The notes under the pieces were generated by a model, which saw only the letters and a list, made by a program, of their open reading frames with translations, searched no databases and was not told the DNA's origin. Both the position numbers and the translations under genes were made by a program. A stretch of 64,000 bases of DNA from Schlesneria paludicola DSM 18645 (GTDB lineage Bacteria > Planctomycetota > Planctomycetia > Planctomycetales > Planctomycetaceae). The stretch lies in assembly GCF_000255655.1 (NCBI RefSeq), contig NZ_JH636434.1, positions 1,406,581 to 1,470,580 of the forward strand. The letters run 5' to 3'. Shown piece by piece: positions 47,793-56,969 of the stretch (positions are counted from its first letter, which is position 1; each line of letters opens with the position of its first letter).

Positions 47793-49831
47793 CAGCGCCG
47801 CAAAATCAGGGAGTCAACCGACGAACGCTGCTGAAAGGGGCTACCGCGGCCACGCTGGCTGCGGCGGCAACCGGTGCCGCATCGTACTGGTTGGGTAGCA
47901 TCACTCGCGCTTCTCGCAGTCTGGGCAAGAAAGTCATCGTCATCGGGATCGACGGGATGGATCCCCGGTTGTCGTCGAGCCTGATGAAACAGGGACTGAT
48001 GCCCAACTTTGTCAAAATGAGCTCGCAAGGTGGCTTTAGTAATCTGGGAACCAGCACACCCCCGCAGAGCCCCGTGGCCTGGGCCAATTTTATTAACGGA
48101 GCGGGACCGGGCTCGCACGGGATCTTCGACTTCATCCACCGCCATCCTCACAATCAGTGTCAGCCATTTTACTCGGCCGCCGAAACGATGCCGGGTGAAG
48201 GCGGGTGGGACATTGGCGACCACCGCTTGCAGTTCGATTTCTGGCCGTTCGAGCATCAGCCGCCCAAGACCGTCCTGCGACGCCAGGGGGTTCCGTTCTG
48301 GGACTATCTTGATGCCGTGGGGATTCCCTCGACGTTTTACGATCTTCCCGCCAACTATCCCCCCAGCCCTTCGCAACATGGCCATCACCGCTGCCTGAGT
48401 GGAATGGGCACGCCGGATATGCTGGGCGGATACGGAACGTACCAGTACTTCAGTGAGGACGGACCGCAGAAGCCGCTCGATGAAGCCGGCGGAAAACGGT
48501 CGAAGCTGCGGTTTATCGGCGAAACCGCCAAGTGCAAACTGGTCGGCCCCGAGAACGGGATGTTGAAGACCCCTTCGCCGATCGTGATCGACTTTCAAAT
48601 TCACCGCGATCGAACGGCCAATGGAATCGTCGTTGAGATTCAGGGAAAAAAGATCCTGCTGAACCCGGGAATGTGGAGCCCCTGGACGAAGGTGGATTTT
48701 CCATTGACTGGTCCTTCGTTCGTCCCGACCGCGCATATCAGCGGAATTTGTCGGTTCCATCTGATGGAAGGAAGTCCAAATCATCGCCTGTACGTGACGC
48801 CGATCAATATCGATCCCTCGGCACCGGCCGTGCCGATTTCGGAACCGGGACACTTCATTCAAGACATCTCGAAGGATCTGGGTCTGTTCTACACAACGGG
48901 CTTTCAAGAAGATCACAAAGCTCGCACGAATGGCGTGTTTCAGGATGACGAATTCCTGCGGCAAGCCAGTCAGGTCCTTGATGAACGCCTGCAACTGCTG
49001 GAATACGCGATCGAGAACTATGACGACGGGCTGCTGTTCTTTTACTTCTCCAGCAGCGATCTGCAGTCGCACATGTTCTGGTGGGATTCGGATGAGCGGC
49101 ATCCCATCCGTTCGAATCCCGAGGCGCAAAAGTACTACGCGCATGTCAAATCCCTCTATCAGAAACTTGACGCCATCATCGGTGACCTGAATGACCGCTA
49201 TGGCAGCCGCGCCACGATTCTGGTCATGAGCGATCATGGGTTCGCCAACTTTGGTCGACAGTTCAATCTCAATTCGTGGCTCCGTGACAACGGATATCTG
49301 GGCCCGCGCGAGTGTACGTCGATCATGGACGATATCGACTGGGCCAGCACCCGCGCGTATGGGCTGGGAATCAACGGGCTGTATCTCAATCTGAAAGGCC
49401 GCGAGCGTGACGGTGTTGTTGAACCGGGTGACGAGCAAGAGGCGCTGCTGAAGCAGTTGGTGACGCAACTGGAATCCGTCAAGGATGTCGATGGCAAGTC
49501 GGTGATTCGCGGCGTCTATCGGTCGGACCAGATTTATACCGGCGATGCGACGGCACTCGCCCCCGACTTGATCATCGGCTATCGCCGCGGTTTCCGTGCG
49601 TCGTGGGAAACCTGTCTGGGAGGACTGACTCCCGCGGTGTTACTCGACAATGACTCGGCCTGGAGCGCCGACCACTGCGCCGACGCTCTAGAAGTTCCGG
49701 GACTGATTTGCTGCAACCGGCCAATTCGAGCGGAAAACCCGTCGCTGGTTGATCTCGCCCCGTCAATCCTGGAAGATTTCGGTTTGCCTAAACCGTCCAC
49801 CATGTCCGGGCGAAGTATTTTTTCGTCGTAA
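47789..49831 (+). CDS. AlkP-superfamily phosphohydrolase with Tat signal (cluster gene 2)
   Basis: 680 residues. Start at ATG 47789, overlapping the previous stop. The N-terminus NRRTLLKGATAATLAAAATG is a twin-arginine signal, so the enzyme is exported folded and probably metal-loaded. Motifs parallel gene 1: IGIDGMD, PPQSPVAWANF, SSDLQSHMFWWD, MSDHGF, ADHCAD. The two proteins are clear paralogues over their length, apparently working on opposite sides of the membrane. Substrate unknown; a phosphodiester or phosphosugar is a family-based guess. Confidence 0.83.
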   Translation: MTAPQNQGVNRRTLLKGATAATLAAAATGAASYWLGSITRASRSLGKKVIVIGIDGMDPRLSSSLMKQGLMPNFVKMSSQGGFSNLGTSTPPQSPVAWANFINGAGPGSHGIFDFIHRHPHNQCQPFYSAAETMPGEGGWDIGDHRLQFDFWPFEHQPPKTVLRRQGVPFWDYLDAVGIPSTFYDLPANYPPSPSQHGHHRCLSGMGTPDMLGGYGTYQYFSEDGPQKPLDEAGGKRSKLRFIGETAKCKLVGPENGMLKTPSPIVIDFQIHRDRTANGIVVEIQGKKILLNPGMWSPWTKVDFPLTGPSFVPTAHISGICRFHLMEGSPNHRLYVTPINIDPSAPAVPISEPGHFIQDISKDLGLFYTTGFQEDHKARTNGVFQDDEFLRQASQVLDERLQLLEYAIENYDDGLLFFYFSSSDLQSHMFWWDSDERHPIRSNPEAQKYYAHVKSLYQKLDAIIGDLNDRYGSRATILVMSDHGFANFGRQFNLNSWLRDNGYLGPRECTSIMDDIDWASTRAYGLGINGLYLNLKGRERDGVVEPGDEQEALLKQLVTQLESVKDVDGKSVIRGVYRSDQIYTGDATALAPDLIIGYRRGFRASWETCLGGLTPAVLLDNDSAWSADHCADALEVPGLICCNRPIRAENPSLVDLAPSILEDFGLPKPSTMSGRSIFSS

Positions 49832-49875
49832 TTCTTCATCGAGATTTTCTCGTCCTACAGAATCAAGGGAACAAG

Positions 49876-50061
49876 ATGTCCAAAGTGGCTGTCGAACCGA
49901 GCCTGTATGATCGTGCGAAGAAAGCCGCCGAGACCGCGGGGTATAGCAGCGTCGATGAGTTCATCGCCCACTGCATTGAGAACGAACTCAAACGCATGAA
50001 GGTCGAATCCGCCGAATCGCAAGTCGCCAACCAGCTGCGAGGTTTGGGATACCTGAAGTGA
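49876..50061 (+). CDS. Small RHH-like protein (cluster gene 3)
   Basis: 61 residues, with AAGGGA five bases before the ATG. Residues 3-43 (VAVEPSLYDRAKKAAE, GYSSVDEFIAHCIENELKR) look like a ribbon-helix-helix fold: a short strand and two helices with the turn at GYSS. The C-terminus ends QLRGLGYLK, a tail I associate with C-termini of some AlkP/sulfatase-family proteins. It may be an autoregulator or an accessory peptide; neither is demonstrated. Its stop overlaps the next start (GTGA). Confidence 0.7.
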   Translation: MSKVAVEPSLYDRAKKAAETAGYSSVDEFIAHCIENELKRMKVESAESQVANQLRGLGYLK

Positions 50062-50903
50062 ACGACCTTGCGATCCGCTTGACTGTCATGCTCAATCAAC
50101 TTGCGAACCTGCTGGGGCGCTGGCTGCTTGCGCCGCTGGAACAACTTCCGGAACTGGCGGGCGCGGTCCTGGTTGCAATGGTGACCGGCATTTTGATGCT
50201 GATTGCGTTCAAGTACACCTCGCATCAGGCCGCGATCAAACAAGCCCGAGACCGAATCAAAGCGGAACTGCTGGCGCTTTCGCTGTTTCGTGATAATGTC
50301 GCAGTCAACCTGGGTTCGCAGGGACGGATCCTGGGCTATGCCCTGAAATTGATGGGACTGGCACTCGTCCCGATCGCGGTGATGATCGTACCGGTGACAC
50401 TTCTGCTTGGTCAGCTCTCGCTGTGGTGGCAGGCTCGTCCGTTTCAGGTGGGCGAAGACGCCGTCGTGACGATCCGCTTGAACGGCGATCCGAAATCGAG
50501 CTGGCCGAAGGTCAACCTCGAACCGTTGCCGTCCATGGAGATTACGCAAGGTCCGTATACGATTCGCAGCAAACGCGAGATTTGCTGGAGCATCCGATTT
50601 CGTGAGCCAGGACACCAGCAACTCGATATTCACGTTGATGGTCAATCGTGGAAAAAAGATCTGGCCGTCGGTCGCGCCCCCATGCGGATCAGCCTGCAGC
50701 GGCCGGAATGGAATTGGTCCGACATTGTGATGCATCCCGCGGAACCTCCTATTGAGGCGCGTTCCGCCGTGAAATCGATCGACATTCAGTATCCGGAAAA
50801 TCGCGCCTGGGCGACGGGAACCCATTCGTGGTTGATCTTCTGGTTTCTGGGATCGACGATCGTGGCGTTTTGCTTTCGCGGCGTGTTCAACGTCAACCTT
50901 TAG
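50058..50903 (+). CDS. Three-helix membrane protein of unknown function (cluster gene 4)
   Basis: 281 residues, GTG start overlapping the previous stop. TM1 about 28-50; then a charged helix (HQAAIKQARDRIKAELLALS) on the cytoplasmic side; TM2 about 95-125. A beta-rich extracytoplasmic domain (about 130-235) follows, then TM3 near the C-terminus. The TM-charged-helix-TM layout recalls EMC3/DUF106 and Oxa1-type insertases, but no diagnostic residues could be confirmed. The tight coupling argues for a functional link with the AlkP paralogues. Confidence 0.75.
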   Translation: MNDLAIRLTVMLNQLANLLGRWLLAPLEQLPELAGAVLVAMVTGILMLIAFKYTSHQAAIKQARDRIKAELLALSLFRDNVAVNLGSQGRILGYALKLMGLALVPIAVMIVPVTLLLGQLSLWWQARPFQVGEDAVVTIRLNGDPKSSWPKVNLEPLPSMEITQGPYTIRSKREICWSIRFREPGHQQLDIHVDGQSWKKDLAVGRAPMRISLQRPEWNWSDIVMHPAEPPIEARSAVKSIDIQYPENRAWATGTHSWLIFWFLGSTIVAFCFRGVFNVNL

Positions 50904-50927
50904 TCGTCTGTTCGGCAGGGAATTTCC

Positions 50928-51509
50928 ATGACTTCGACATCCGACATCTATATCGTCTCGGGTTTGCCTCGATCCGGGACGTCGCTCATGATGCAAATGC
51001 TGCATCGCGGCGGTCTCGAAGTCATGACCGATCAGATTCGTATGGCCGACGTCGACAATCCGAAAGGCTATTTTGAGTTTGAAGCGGTCAAGTCGATCGA
51101 AGAGGATGCGTCGTGGCTGCCGCAATCGCGAGGCAAGGTCTTCAAGATGATCTCGCTGCTGCTGTACCAGCTTCCCGCCACAGAGCACTTTCGAGTTCTG
51201 TTCATGGAACGGGATCTGGAAGAAATTCTGCAATCCCAGGAAGCAATGCTGCGGCGTTTGCAGCGACCGGCCATCCCGCGCGATCAGATGCGTGAGGCAT
51301 TCACGATCCATCTGGAGCAATTCAACAACTGGTTGAAGGGGCGTCCAGAGATGTCCGTCCTTCGAGTCGGATACAAGGATTTGATCGAAGCCCCTGCACG
51401 GCAGGCGGAGCGAATCAACGAATTCCTGGGAACATCGCTCGACATTGAGGCGATGGCCAACGCGATCGATCCCGACCTTTACCGGAACCGAAATTCCGAA
51501 GGACGCTGA
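50928..51509 (+). CDS. Sulfotransferase-family protein (cluster gene 5)
   Basis: 193 residues, AGGGA before the ATG. The PAPS 5'-phosphate-binding loop is SGLPRSGTSLMMQML near residue 11. Helical middle and YKDLIEAPARQAERINEFLG resemble sulfotransferase C-termini. It is shorter than most (about 250-300), so it may be a minimal form. It would transfer sulfate from PAPS to a lipid, sugar or protein. It closes the five-gene run, 24 bases after gene 4. Confidence 0.78.
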   Translation: MTSTSDIYIVSGLPRSGTSLMMQMLHRGGLEVMTDQIRMADVDNPKGYFEFEAVKSIEEDASWLPQSRGKVFKMISLLLYQLPATEHFRVLFMERDLEEILQSQEAMLRRLQRPAIPRDQMREAFTIHLEQFNNWLKGRPEMSVLRVGYKDLIEAPARQAERINEFLGTSLDIEAMANAIDPDLYRNRNSEGR

Positions 51510-51947
51510 TCCTTGACAAGGCAAATATTGGCGGGTGCCGGAATCCAGCCGGATTTCAAAACCGCCCCGGATCTCGACAAGACGGCAGGCGTGCGTGTTC
51601 GTGCCGTCGGTCGCCAGTTCAAGCGTCGAATTGGGTGGGCTGTGCTGCCAACCAGCCCTCAAAGCCGCGATCTGGCAATTGTCTTCATAAAACTTCTTCA
51701 TCTCGTACTCCGCGAGAATTACACACGGCGATTTCGTTGGTAGACTGGCCACCTGTCTACGCCTTCTGTGATTTGGCCGCGCGCGTCGCATCGTCGACTC
51801 TGTCGAGACTTGGCGCGGCCCCTTCACCGATTGCCGACAGTTCCCATCTCCTCGTGGGTACGTTCCGGTGTGCCGCGCTCGCGGACCGCCATTGCCTTGT
51901 TGTCATCGTCCATTTTGTCCCTGTTCATCGAAGAGCGAACTGCGATC
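51510..51947. other. Intergenic region between sulfotransferase and acyltransferase genes
   Basis: 438 bases. The frame of the acyltransferase gene is open back to 51768 but the residues there are not family-like. No terminator hairpin stands out, so readthrough into the acyltransferases is not excluded. Confidence 0.3.
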
Positions 51948-53510
51948 ATGTCGACCAGTCCTGCCAGTTCCGTGCCTGCGCCCTCTGCCCGACTTACATC
52001 ATTGGACCAGTTTCGTGGCTACACGATGTTGGGAATGCTGCTGGTCAACTATCTGGGCAGTTACCACGTCTGCCCGCAAATCCTGAAACACTCGCACGAT
52101 TACTGCAGTTACGCCGACACCATCATGCCGCAGTTCTTGTTTGCGGCCGGTTTTGCGATGCGGCTGAGCCTGGGCAAGCGGTTGGCCGTCGGCGGCTTTG
52201 CCCCCTGGGGCCGGGCCATTCGCCGGATTCTCGGTTTGGCACTCGTTGCAATCCTGTGGTACGGATATGCGGATTACCGAGGCGTCGTCGAAAAGTTCAA
52301 CACCCTGCCGGTTGGCGAGGCGTTGTATGTCCTGTTCAAACGCCCCTTGTTTCAAACTCTGCTGCACATCGCGGCCACTTCGCTTTGGATTCTTCCCGTC
52401 ATCGCGATGTCGTGGAAGGTTCGGTTGTGGTACGCCGTCGCGTCGGGACTTGCCCATGTCGGCCTTTCGTATTGGTTCAACTATGAATGGGTCTTTTCTC
52501 CCCCCACGGGAATCGATGGAGGCCCGCTCGGATTCCTAACTTGGTCCATTCCCGCCATCGCAGGCACCATCGCCTGTGACGCCGTTCGGGCGTCTGGCCC
52601 CAAAGCCGCCAGCCGAATTGCGCTGAGCGGTATCGCGGTGATGCTCATTGGCTGGGGTATGTCGAATGCCTCGGTGCTCTATAACGTGCCTGCAGCGAAG
52701 ACGTTGGACGACCCCGCCGCCGCCCCCGAAGGCACGACACCCGAAACCAAAACGCCTGAAACGACGCCACCTGTCGCCACGCCCGCCGCCGAAACCACAC
52801 CACCCACTGCTGATGCAGCACCGAAGGTCGACGCGACACCCGTCGAAGCAGCGACCCCGCTCGCCGAACGTGTGCCGAAGACCGAGGCCGAGACCAATCC
52901 TGACTCCAAGCAAATTGGGGTGCTCGACGAAAAACTCGACGTCGCCAGCGACGCGGCGAATCAAGCCTTGGAAGCCAAAATGGCCCCCGCCCCCGCGCCG
53001 GAACCCAAGGCCGAACCCGTTGCCGAAGCGAAAACTGCCAAGCCACCTTTCGTGATGATGGCGGGACTTGATCCCAAGAAGTACGCACTTGATCCGGTCT
53101 TTCCTTCCAAGGAACGAATTCAGGCCTGGGATGGAACATTTGCCGAACCTCCTTTCGTGCCGCCGCCGGGGATTGAGAAGCGTAAATGGAACTACTGGAT
53201 GATGAGCCAGCGTCATGGCACGCTGCCCTACCCCACCTTCGCCGCCGGGGTCGCATTGGTCATCTATGCCCTGTTTCTCTGGCTGTGTGATGGATTCAAT
53301 TTGCGGCTGGGACTTTTCCGTACACTCGGTACGAATTCGCTGGCCGCTTACTGCCTGCATGACGTGGCAGGTTGGATCATCAAACGCCCTTATTTTCCGT
53401 CGAAGACTTCGAGCGATCTTTGGGCACTTTTTGGATTCGTTGTGTTTGCGTTATTCGTGTATGCCTGCTGCCGACTGCTTGAACGGATGGGTTGGTACAT
53501 CCGGGTCTGA
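51948..53510 (+). CDS. DUF5009/HGSNAT-like membrane acyltransferase, paralogue 1
   Basis: 520 residues from ATG 51948. The family opening RLTSLDQFRGYTMLGMLLVN begins at about 15, followed by HDYCSYADTIMPQFLF and many helices. This fits transmembrane acyltransferases related to heparan-alpha-glucosaminide N-acetyltransferase (NagX/YeiB branch). Between helices at about 247-374 lies a long proline/alanine/threonine/glutamate-rich segment. After it comes DPKKYALDPVFP, then FVPPPGIEKRKWNYWMMSQR and the last helices. Likely acetylates a periplasmic sugar. First of three tandem paralogues. Confidence 0.8.
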   Translation: MSTSPASSVPAPSARLTSLDQFRGYTMLGMLLVNYLGSYHVCPQILKHSHDYCSYADTIMPQFLFAAGFAMRLSLGKRLAVGGFAPWGRAIRRILGLALVAILWYGYADYRGVVEKFNTLPVGEALYVLFKRPLFQTLLHIAATSLWILPVIAMSWKVRLWYAVASGLAHVGLSYWFNYEWVFSPPTGIDGGPLGFLTWSIPAIAGTIACDAVRASGPKAASRIALSGIAVMLIGWGMSNASVLYNVPAAKTLDDPAAAPEGTTPETKTPETTPPVATPAAETTPPTADAAPKVDATPVEAATPLAERVPKTEAETNPDSKQIGVLDEKLDVASDAANQALEAKMAPAPAPEPKAEPVAEAKTAKPPFVMMAGLDPKKYALDPVFPSKERIQAWDGTFAEPPFVPPPGIEKRKWNYWMMSQRHGTLPYPTFAAGVALVIYALFLWLCDGFNLRLGLFRTLGTNSLAAYCLHDVAGWIIKRPYFPSKTSSDLWALFGFVVFALFVYACCRLLERMGWYIRV

Positions 53511-53574
53511 CCCGCTTGCTTGTCGTTGGCAATCTGGTCCTTCATTTTTTCACTCCATTTAGAACACTCTGAAA

Positions 53575-55101
53575 ATGTCATCCAGTATTCCTACCGCTCC
53601 CAAACCTTCACTGCGTCTGACGTCGCTCGATCAGTTTCGTGGATACACGATGCTGGGCATGTTGCTCGTCAATTTCATTGGAGGGTACAAAGCGGTTTCA
53701 CCGCGGATCCTGTTGCACACGCATGACTATTGCAGTTATGCCGACACGATCATGCCTCATTTTCTCTTCGCGGCCGGATTCGCACTCCGCCTGAGCCTGG
53801 GGCGACGCATGGAAGCGGGCGGCAAGATGCCGTGGGGTCGCGCCATTCGACGCATCCTCGGACTCGCACTCGTCGCCATCATTTGGTACGGATACTGTGA
53901 TTGGGGTGGCGTCGTCCATAAGTTCAATACGATGACCCCGCTCAATGCACTGGGAGCCCTCTTCAAACGCGATCTGTTTGCCACGCTGCTGCATATCGCC
54001 GTCACGTCCCTTTGGATTTTGCCGGTGATTACGTCGAAGTGGACAGTTCGCTTCTGGTACATGATCGCGTCGGGCCTGTTGCACGTGGTGATTTCGTATT
54101 GGTTCAACTACGAATGGGTCTACTCCGACCCAACGGGGATTGACGGTGGCCCGCTGGGCTTCCTGACCTGGGCGGTACCGGCCCTCTGCGGAACACTCGC
54201 CTGCGACGCGGTCAAGGCGTCGGGAATCCAGGCCACGACTCGCATCGCGCTGTGCGGAGTGGGTGTCATGCTCGTCGGCTGGCTGATGTCGATGGGAACG
54301 GTCCTTTACAACGTTCCGGCTGATCAGATTGAAGTCGATCCTCCGGCCGCGACCACGCCAGCGGATGCGACCACCCCCGCCACCGAGCCTGCGCCGGCTG
54401 CAACAGAACCGGCTGCCGGTGCTGAACCGCCCAAGACAGAATCGACCATCGAAACACCCGCGGCGGCCGAGCCACCACCGGCCGGTTCGTCGACCGAAGA
54501 TTCGGCCGGGCCGGTCGTTGCCGATCTCGCGCCAGCAGATGGCAAACCGATCAGCGAACCGCCACACGCGCACGATGTGCCGCCGAATTCGCCCGCCGCC
54601 GAGGACGCACCCGTCTTCAAAAAGTCGTCGCTCGATCCGAAAAAGTACGCCCCCGACCCGGTGTTGCCAACAATGGCGCGGATCAAGGCCTGGGATGGTT
54701 CGATTGTCGAGCCACCCTTCGTCCCACCGCCAGACTTGAAGCACCGCAAGTGGAACTACTGGATGATGAGCCAACGCGGTGGCACGCTGTCGTATCCGAC
54801 CTTTGCCGCAGGCGTGTCGCTGGTCATTTACGCGTTCTTCCTGTGGTTCAGCGACGGACTCAAGATTCAGATCGGGATGCTCAGAACGCTTGGAACCAAT
54901 TCGCTGGCGGCTTACATCCTTCACGACATAGCGGGATGGATTTTTGATCCCCTGATCAAGCCACACTACGATGCCCTGGTCAAAGAAGGATCGCTGGGTA
55001 TGGCGGGAGTCTGGGCCTGGGGTGGGCTCGTCGCCTTTACGCTGTTTGTGTACGGGATCTGCCGGCTGTTCGAGCGCCTGGGCTGGTACATCCGCGTGTG
55101 A
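53575..55101 (+). CDS. DUF5009/HGSNAT-like membrane acyltransferase, paralogue 2
   Basis: 508 residues. Same architecture as paralogue 1: LTSLDQFRGYTMLGMLLVNF at about 14, HDYCSYADTIMPHFLF and WNYWMMSQRGGTLSYP. The low-complexity linker (about 246-353) is similar in composition but different in sequence (PATEPAPAATEPAAGAEPP). DPKKYAPDPVLP after the linker matches the others. It starts 64 bases after paralogue 1. Conservation of the flanks with free drift of the linker suggests the linker is a spacer. Confidence 0.8.
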   Translation: MSSSIPTAPKPSLRLTSLDQFRGYTMLGMLLVNFIGGYKAVSPRILLHTHDYCSYADTIMPHFLFAAGFALRLSLGRRMEAGGKMPWGRAIRRILGLALVAIIWYGYCDWGGVVHKFNTMTPLNALGALFKRDLFATLLHIAVTSLWILPVITSKWTVRFWYMIASGLLHVVISYWFNYEWVYSDPTGIDGGPLGFLTWAVPALCGTLACDAVKASGIQATTRIALCGVGVMLVGWLMSMGTVLYNVPADQIEVDPPAATTPADATTPATEPAPAATEPAAGAEPPKTESTIETPAAAEPPPAGSSTEDSAGPVVADLAPADGKPISEPPHAHDVPPNSPAAEDAPVFKKSSLDPKKYAPDPVLPTMARIKAWDGSIVEPPFVPPPDLKHRKWNYWMMSQRGGTLSYPTFAAGVSLVIYAFFLWFSDGLKIQIGMLRTLGTNSLAAYILHDIAGWIFDPLIKPHYDALVKEGSLGMAGVWAWGGLVAFTLFVYGICRLFERLGWYIRV

Positions 55102-55118
55102 CCTGGCCGTGTGAATCC

Positions 55119-55156
55119 GACTGCGAAGAACGTCGCGTTCGATGTTCTTCGCAGTC
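55119..55156. repeat. 13-bp perfect hairpin between paralogues 2 and 3
   Basis: GACTGCGAAGAAC (55119-55131) pairs with GTTCTTCGCAGTC (55144-55156). It follows the stop by 17 bases. There is no T-run, so it may be a weak or factor-assisted terminator. Confidence 0.75.
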
Positions 55157-55326
55157 ATTCGACGTTCTGAGTTCCCCCCTGCCATTTGCTGGCGCCGCGT
55201 CTTCGGGATGATCGAGGGGCGAACTGAAAATCGCAGTCTCCAGCCAATGTGGCATGAAGACCAACCGCTGCCTGAACTTGCCCCATTGATTCCAGCCCCG
55301 ATGCACTTTGAGTCGAGATCTGGACC

Positions 55327-56574
55327 ATGCATGAACCCATTGCAGCCGTTCCCGCGTCGTCGCCGCGACTGACATCTCTGGATCAGTTCCGCGGCTATAC
55401 GATGGTCGGCATGATTCTGGTCAACTACCTGGGTGCCTATAAAGAAGTCACACCGCGACTGTTTCGGCACACGAATGACTACTGCAGTTACGCCGATACG
55501 ATCATGCCGCACTTCTTTTTTGCGGTCGGATTCGCGATGCGGTTGAGCCTTGGCAAGCGGATCGAAGCGGGCGGAAAAATGCCGTGGGGCCGCGCCATTC
55601 GGCGGATTCTGGGGCTGGCACTGGTCGCCATCGTCTGGTACTCGATCACCGATCTGTCGGACATCATCAAGCAATTTCAGACCAAGCCGACGGGTGTCGT
55701 GCTGCATACGCTGTTCAAGGGACTTTATTTTCAAACCCTGATGCACATCGCCGCCACGTCTCTGTGGATTCTGCCCGTCATCGCCACGAGCTGGAAAACG
55801 CGACTCGGCTATACGGTGATGTCTGCGCTGATCCATTTCCTCATTTCCTGGTGGTTCAATTTCGCCTGGGTCCAGAGCAGTCCTGGTGGAATCGACGGTG
55901 GTCCGTTGGGTTTCTTCTCATGGGCGATTCCGACGCTGTCTGGAACGATCGCTTGCGACACGGTGCGCACGTGGGGCCAGGGCGCCGCCAGAAAACTCAC
56001 CTTCGCGGGACTCGGCGTGATGCTGTTCGGTTGGGCCCTTTCCAATGGAACCGTCCTGTACAATGTTCCTCCTGGGCAGGACGAAGCCATGGTCGCCGCG
56101 CAGGCCGCATCGTCTGCCGCGGACCGATTTCCGATTGACCCCAAGAAGTTTTCTTCGGATCCGGTGGTCCCCACCTGGGACCGGATCAAATCCTGGGACG
56201 GGACACTCGTCGAACCCCCGTTCGTACCCCCGCCCGACTTTCATCACAGGCGATTGAACTACTGGATGATGAGTCAGCGGACCTGCAACCTGTCGTACAC
56301 GATCTTCTCTGCGGGATTGTCGCTGCTCGTCTACGCCATCTTCCTTGTGATCTGCGATGGCATGCATTTCCGACTGGGCCTGTTTCGCACGCTGGGAACA
56401 AATTCGCTTGCGGCCTATGTCTTGCATGACGTGGCCATTTGGATCGTCTCTCCGTTCGTCGTACGCAACTCTCGGTCCGTCGCTCTCGTTCTGGCTGGCT
56501 ATGTCGTTGTCACGCTGCTGGTCTACGGTGCGTGTCGTTTCCTGGAATGGAAGAAGTGGTACCTACGCGTCTGA
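55327..56574 (+). CDS. DUF5009/HGSNAT-like membrane acyltransferase, paralogue 3 (short linker)
   Basis: 415 residues. RLTSLDQFRGYTMVGMILVN near residue 13, NDYCSYADTIMPHFFF, and the late block FVPPPDFHHRRLNYWMMSQR match the other two. Here the central linker is only about 25 residues (GQDEAMVAAQAASSAADRF), so the enzyme represents the family without the expansion. The 225-base gap before it contains the hairpin. Probably membrane-bound and acting on the same or a related substrate as its neighbours. Confidence 0.8.
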   Translation: MHEPIAAVPASSPRLTSLDQFRGYTMVGMILVNYLGAYKEVTPRLFRHTNDYCSYADTIMPHFFFAVGFAMRLSLGKRIEAGGKMPWGRAIRRILGLALVAIVWYSITDLSDIIKQFQTKPTGVVLHTLFKGLYFQTLMHIAATSLWILPVIATSWKTRLGYTVMSALIHFLISWWFNFAWVQSSPGGIDGGPLGFFSWAIPTLSGTIACDTVRTWGQGAARKLTFAGLGVMLFGWALSNGTVLYNVPPGQDEAMVAAQAASSAADRFPIDPKKFSSDPVVPTWDRIKSWDGTLVEPPFVPPPDFHHRRLNYWMMSQRTCNLSYTIFSAGLSLLVYAIFLVICDGMHFRLGLFRTLGTNSLAAYVLHDVAIWIVSPFVVRNSRSVALVLAGYVVVTLLVYGACRFLEWKKWYLRV

Positions 56575-56969
56575 GAAATGACTGCGCCGGCCCTGCCGTT
56601 CAACGTCAGTCATCCCTGATCCATCCCCTGAAATATGCTGTCCGGTAATGAACTTAACCTTTGGGGTCGGCTGTCGCAGTCAAGGTTCACAGCCCCAAGA
56701 GAGGGGGACAGGCACAGTTTCCCGGTTCCATTGGAATCCACGGTGCATCGACTGGAGTCAGCCTTCCCTTTACCGCGGGAAAATGAGCCAGTCCCCGGCC
56801 TGTGAACGGTGACGCTGTCGCGGAACCGCGACACAATCAAATTGCGAATCCTCAAAATTTGAGCGTCTTGATCAGCCTGATCGCCTTGTTTCACAACTTA
56901 TTGAAAATCAAGACCTTAGATCTGCTCAATGGTCAGAACCGGGTTGCGCATCTTGAGCAATATGATTTC
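56575..56969. other. Intergenic region containing MITE-like copy A
   Basis: 395 bases between convergent genes. The first hundred bases hold nothing recognised. The MITE-like element occupies 56684-56812, and the remainder up to the primase-like gene is ordinary sequence. Confidence 0.5.
56684..56812 (+). mobile_element. MITE-like palindromic element, copy A
   Basis: Left end GGTTCACAGCCCCAAGAGAG then GGGGACAGGCACAGTTTCCC. Core TTGGAATCCACGGTGCATCGA in pieces. Right arm GCGGGAAAATGAGCCAGTCC then CCGGCCTGTGAACGGTGA. The right arm is the inverted complement of the left. Confidence 0.7.

Noticed and set aside
49863-51827. A 654-codon minus-strand open frame opposite the small RHH, membrane and sulfotransferase genes
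   Set aside because: Opposite three coupled plus-strand genes with good ribosome sites; no recognisable domain.
53698-55836. A 712-codon minus-strand open frame across the acyltransferases
   Set aside because: Spans two plus-strand paralogues and their gap; shadow frame.
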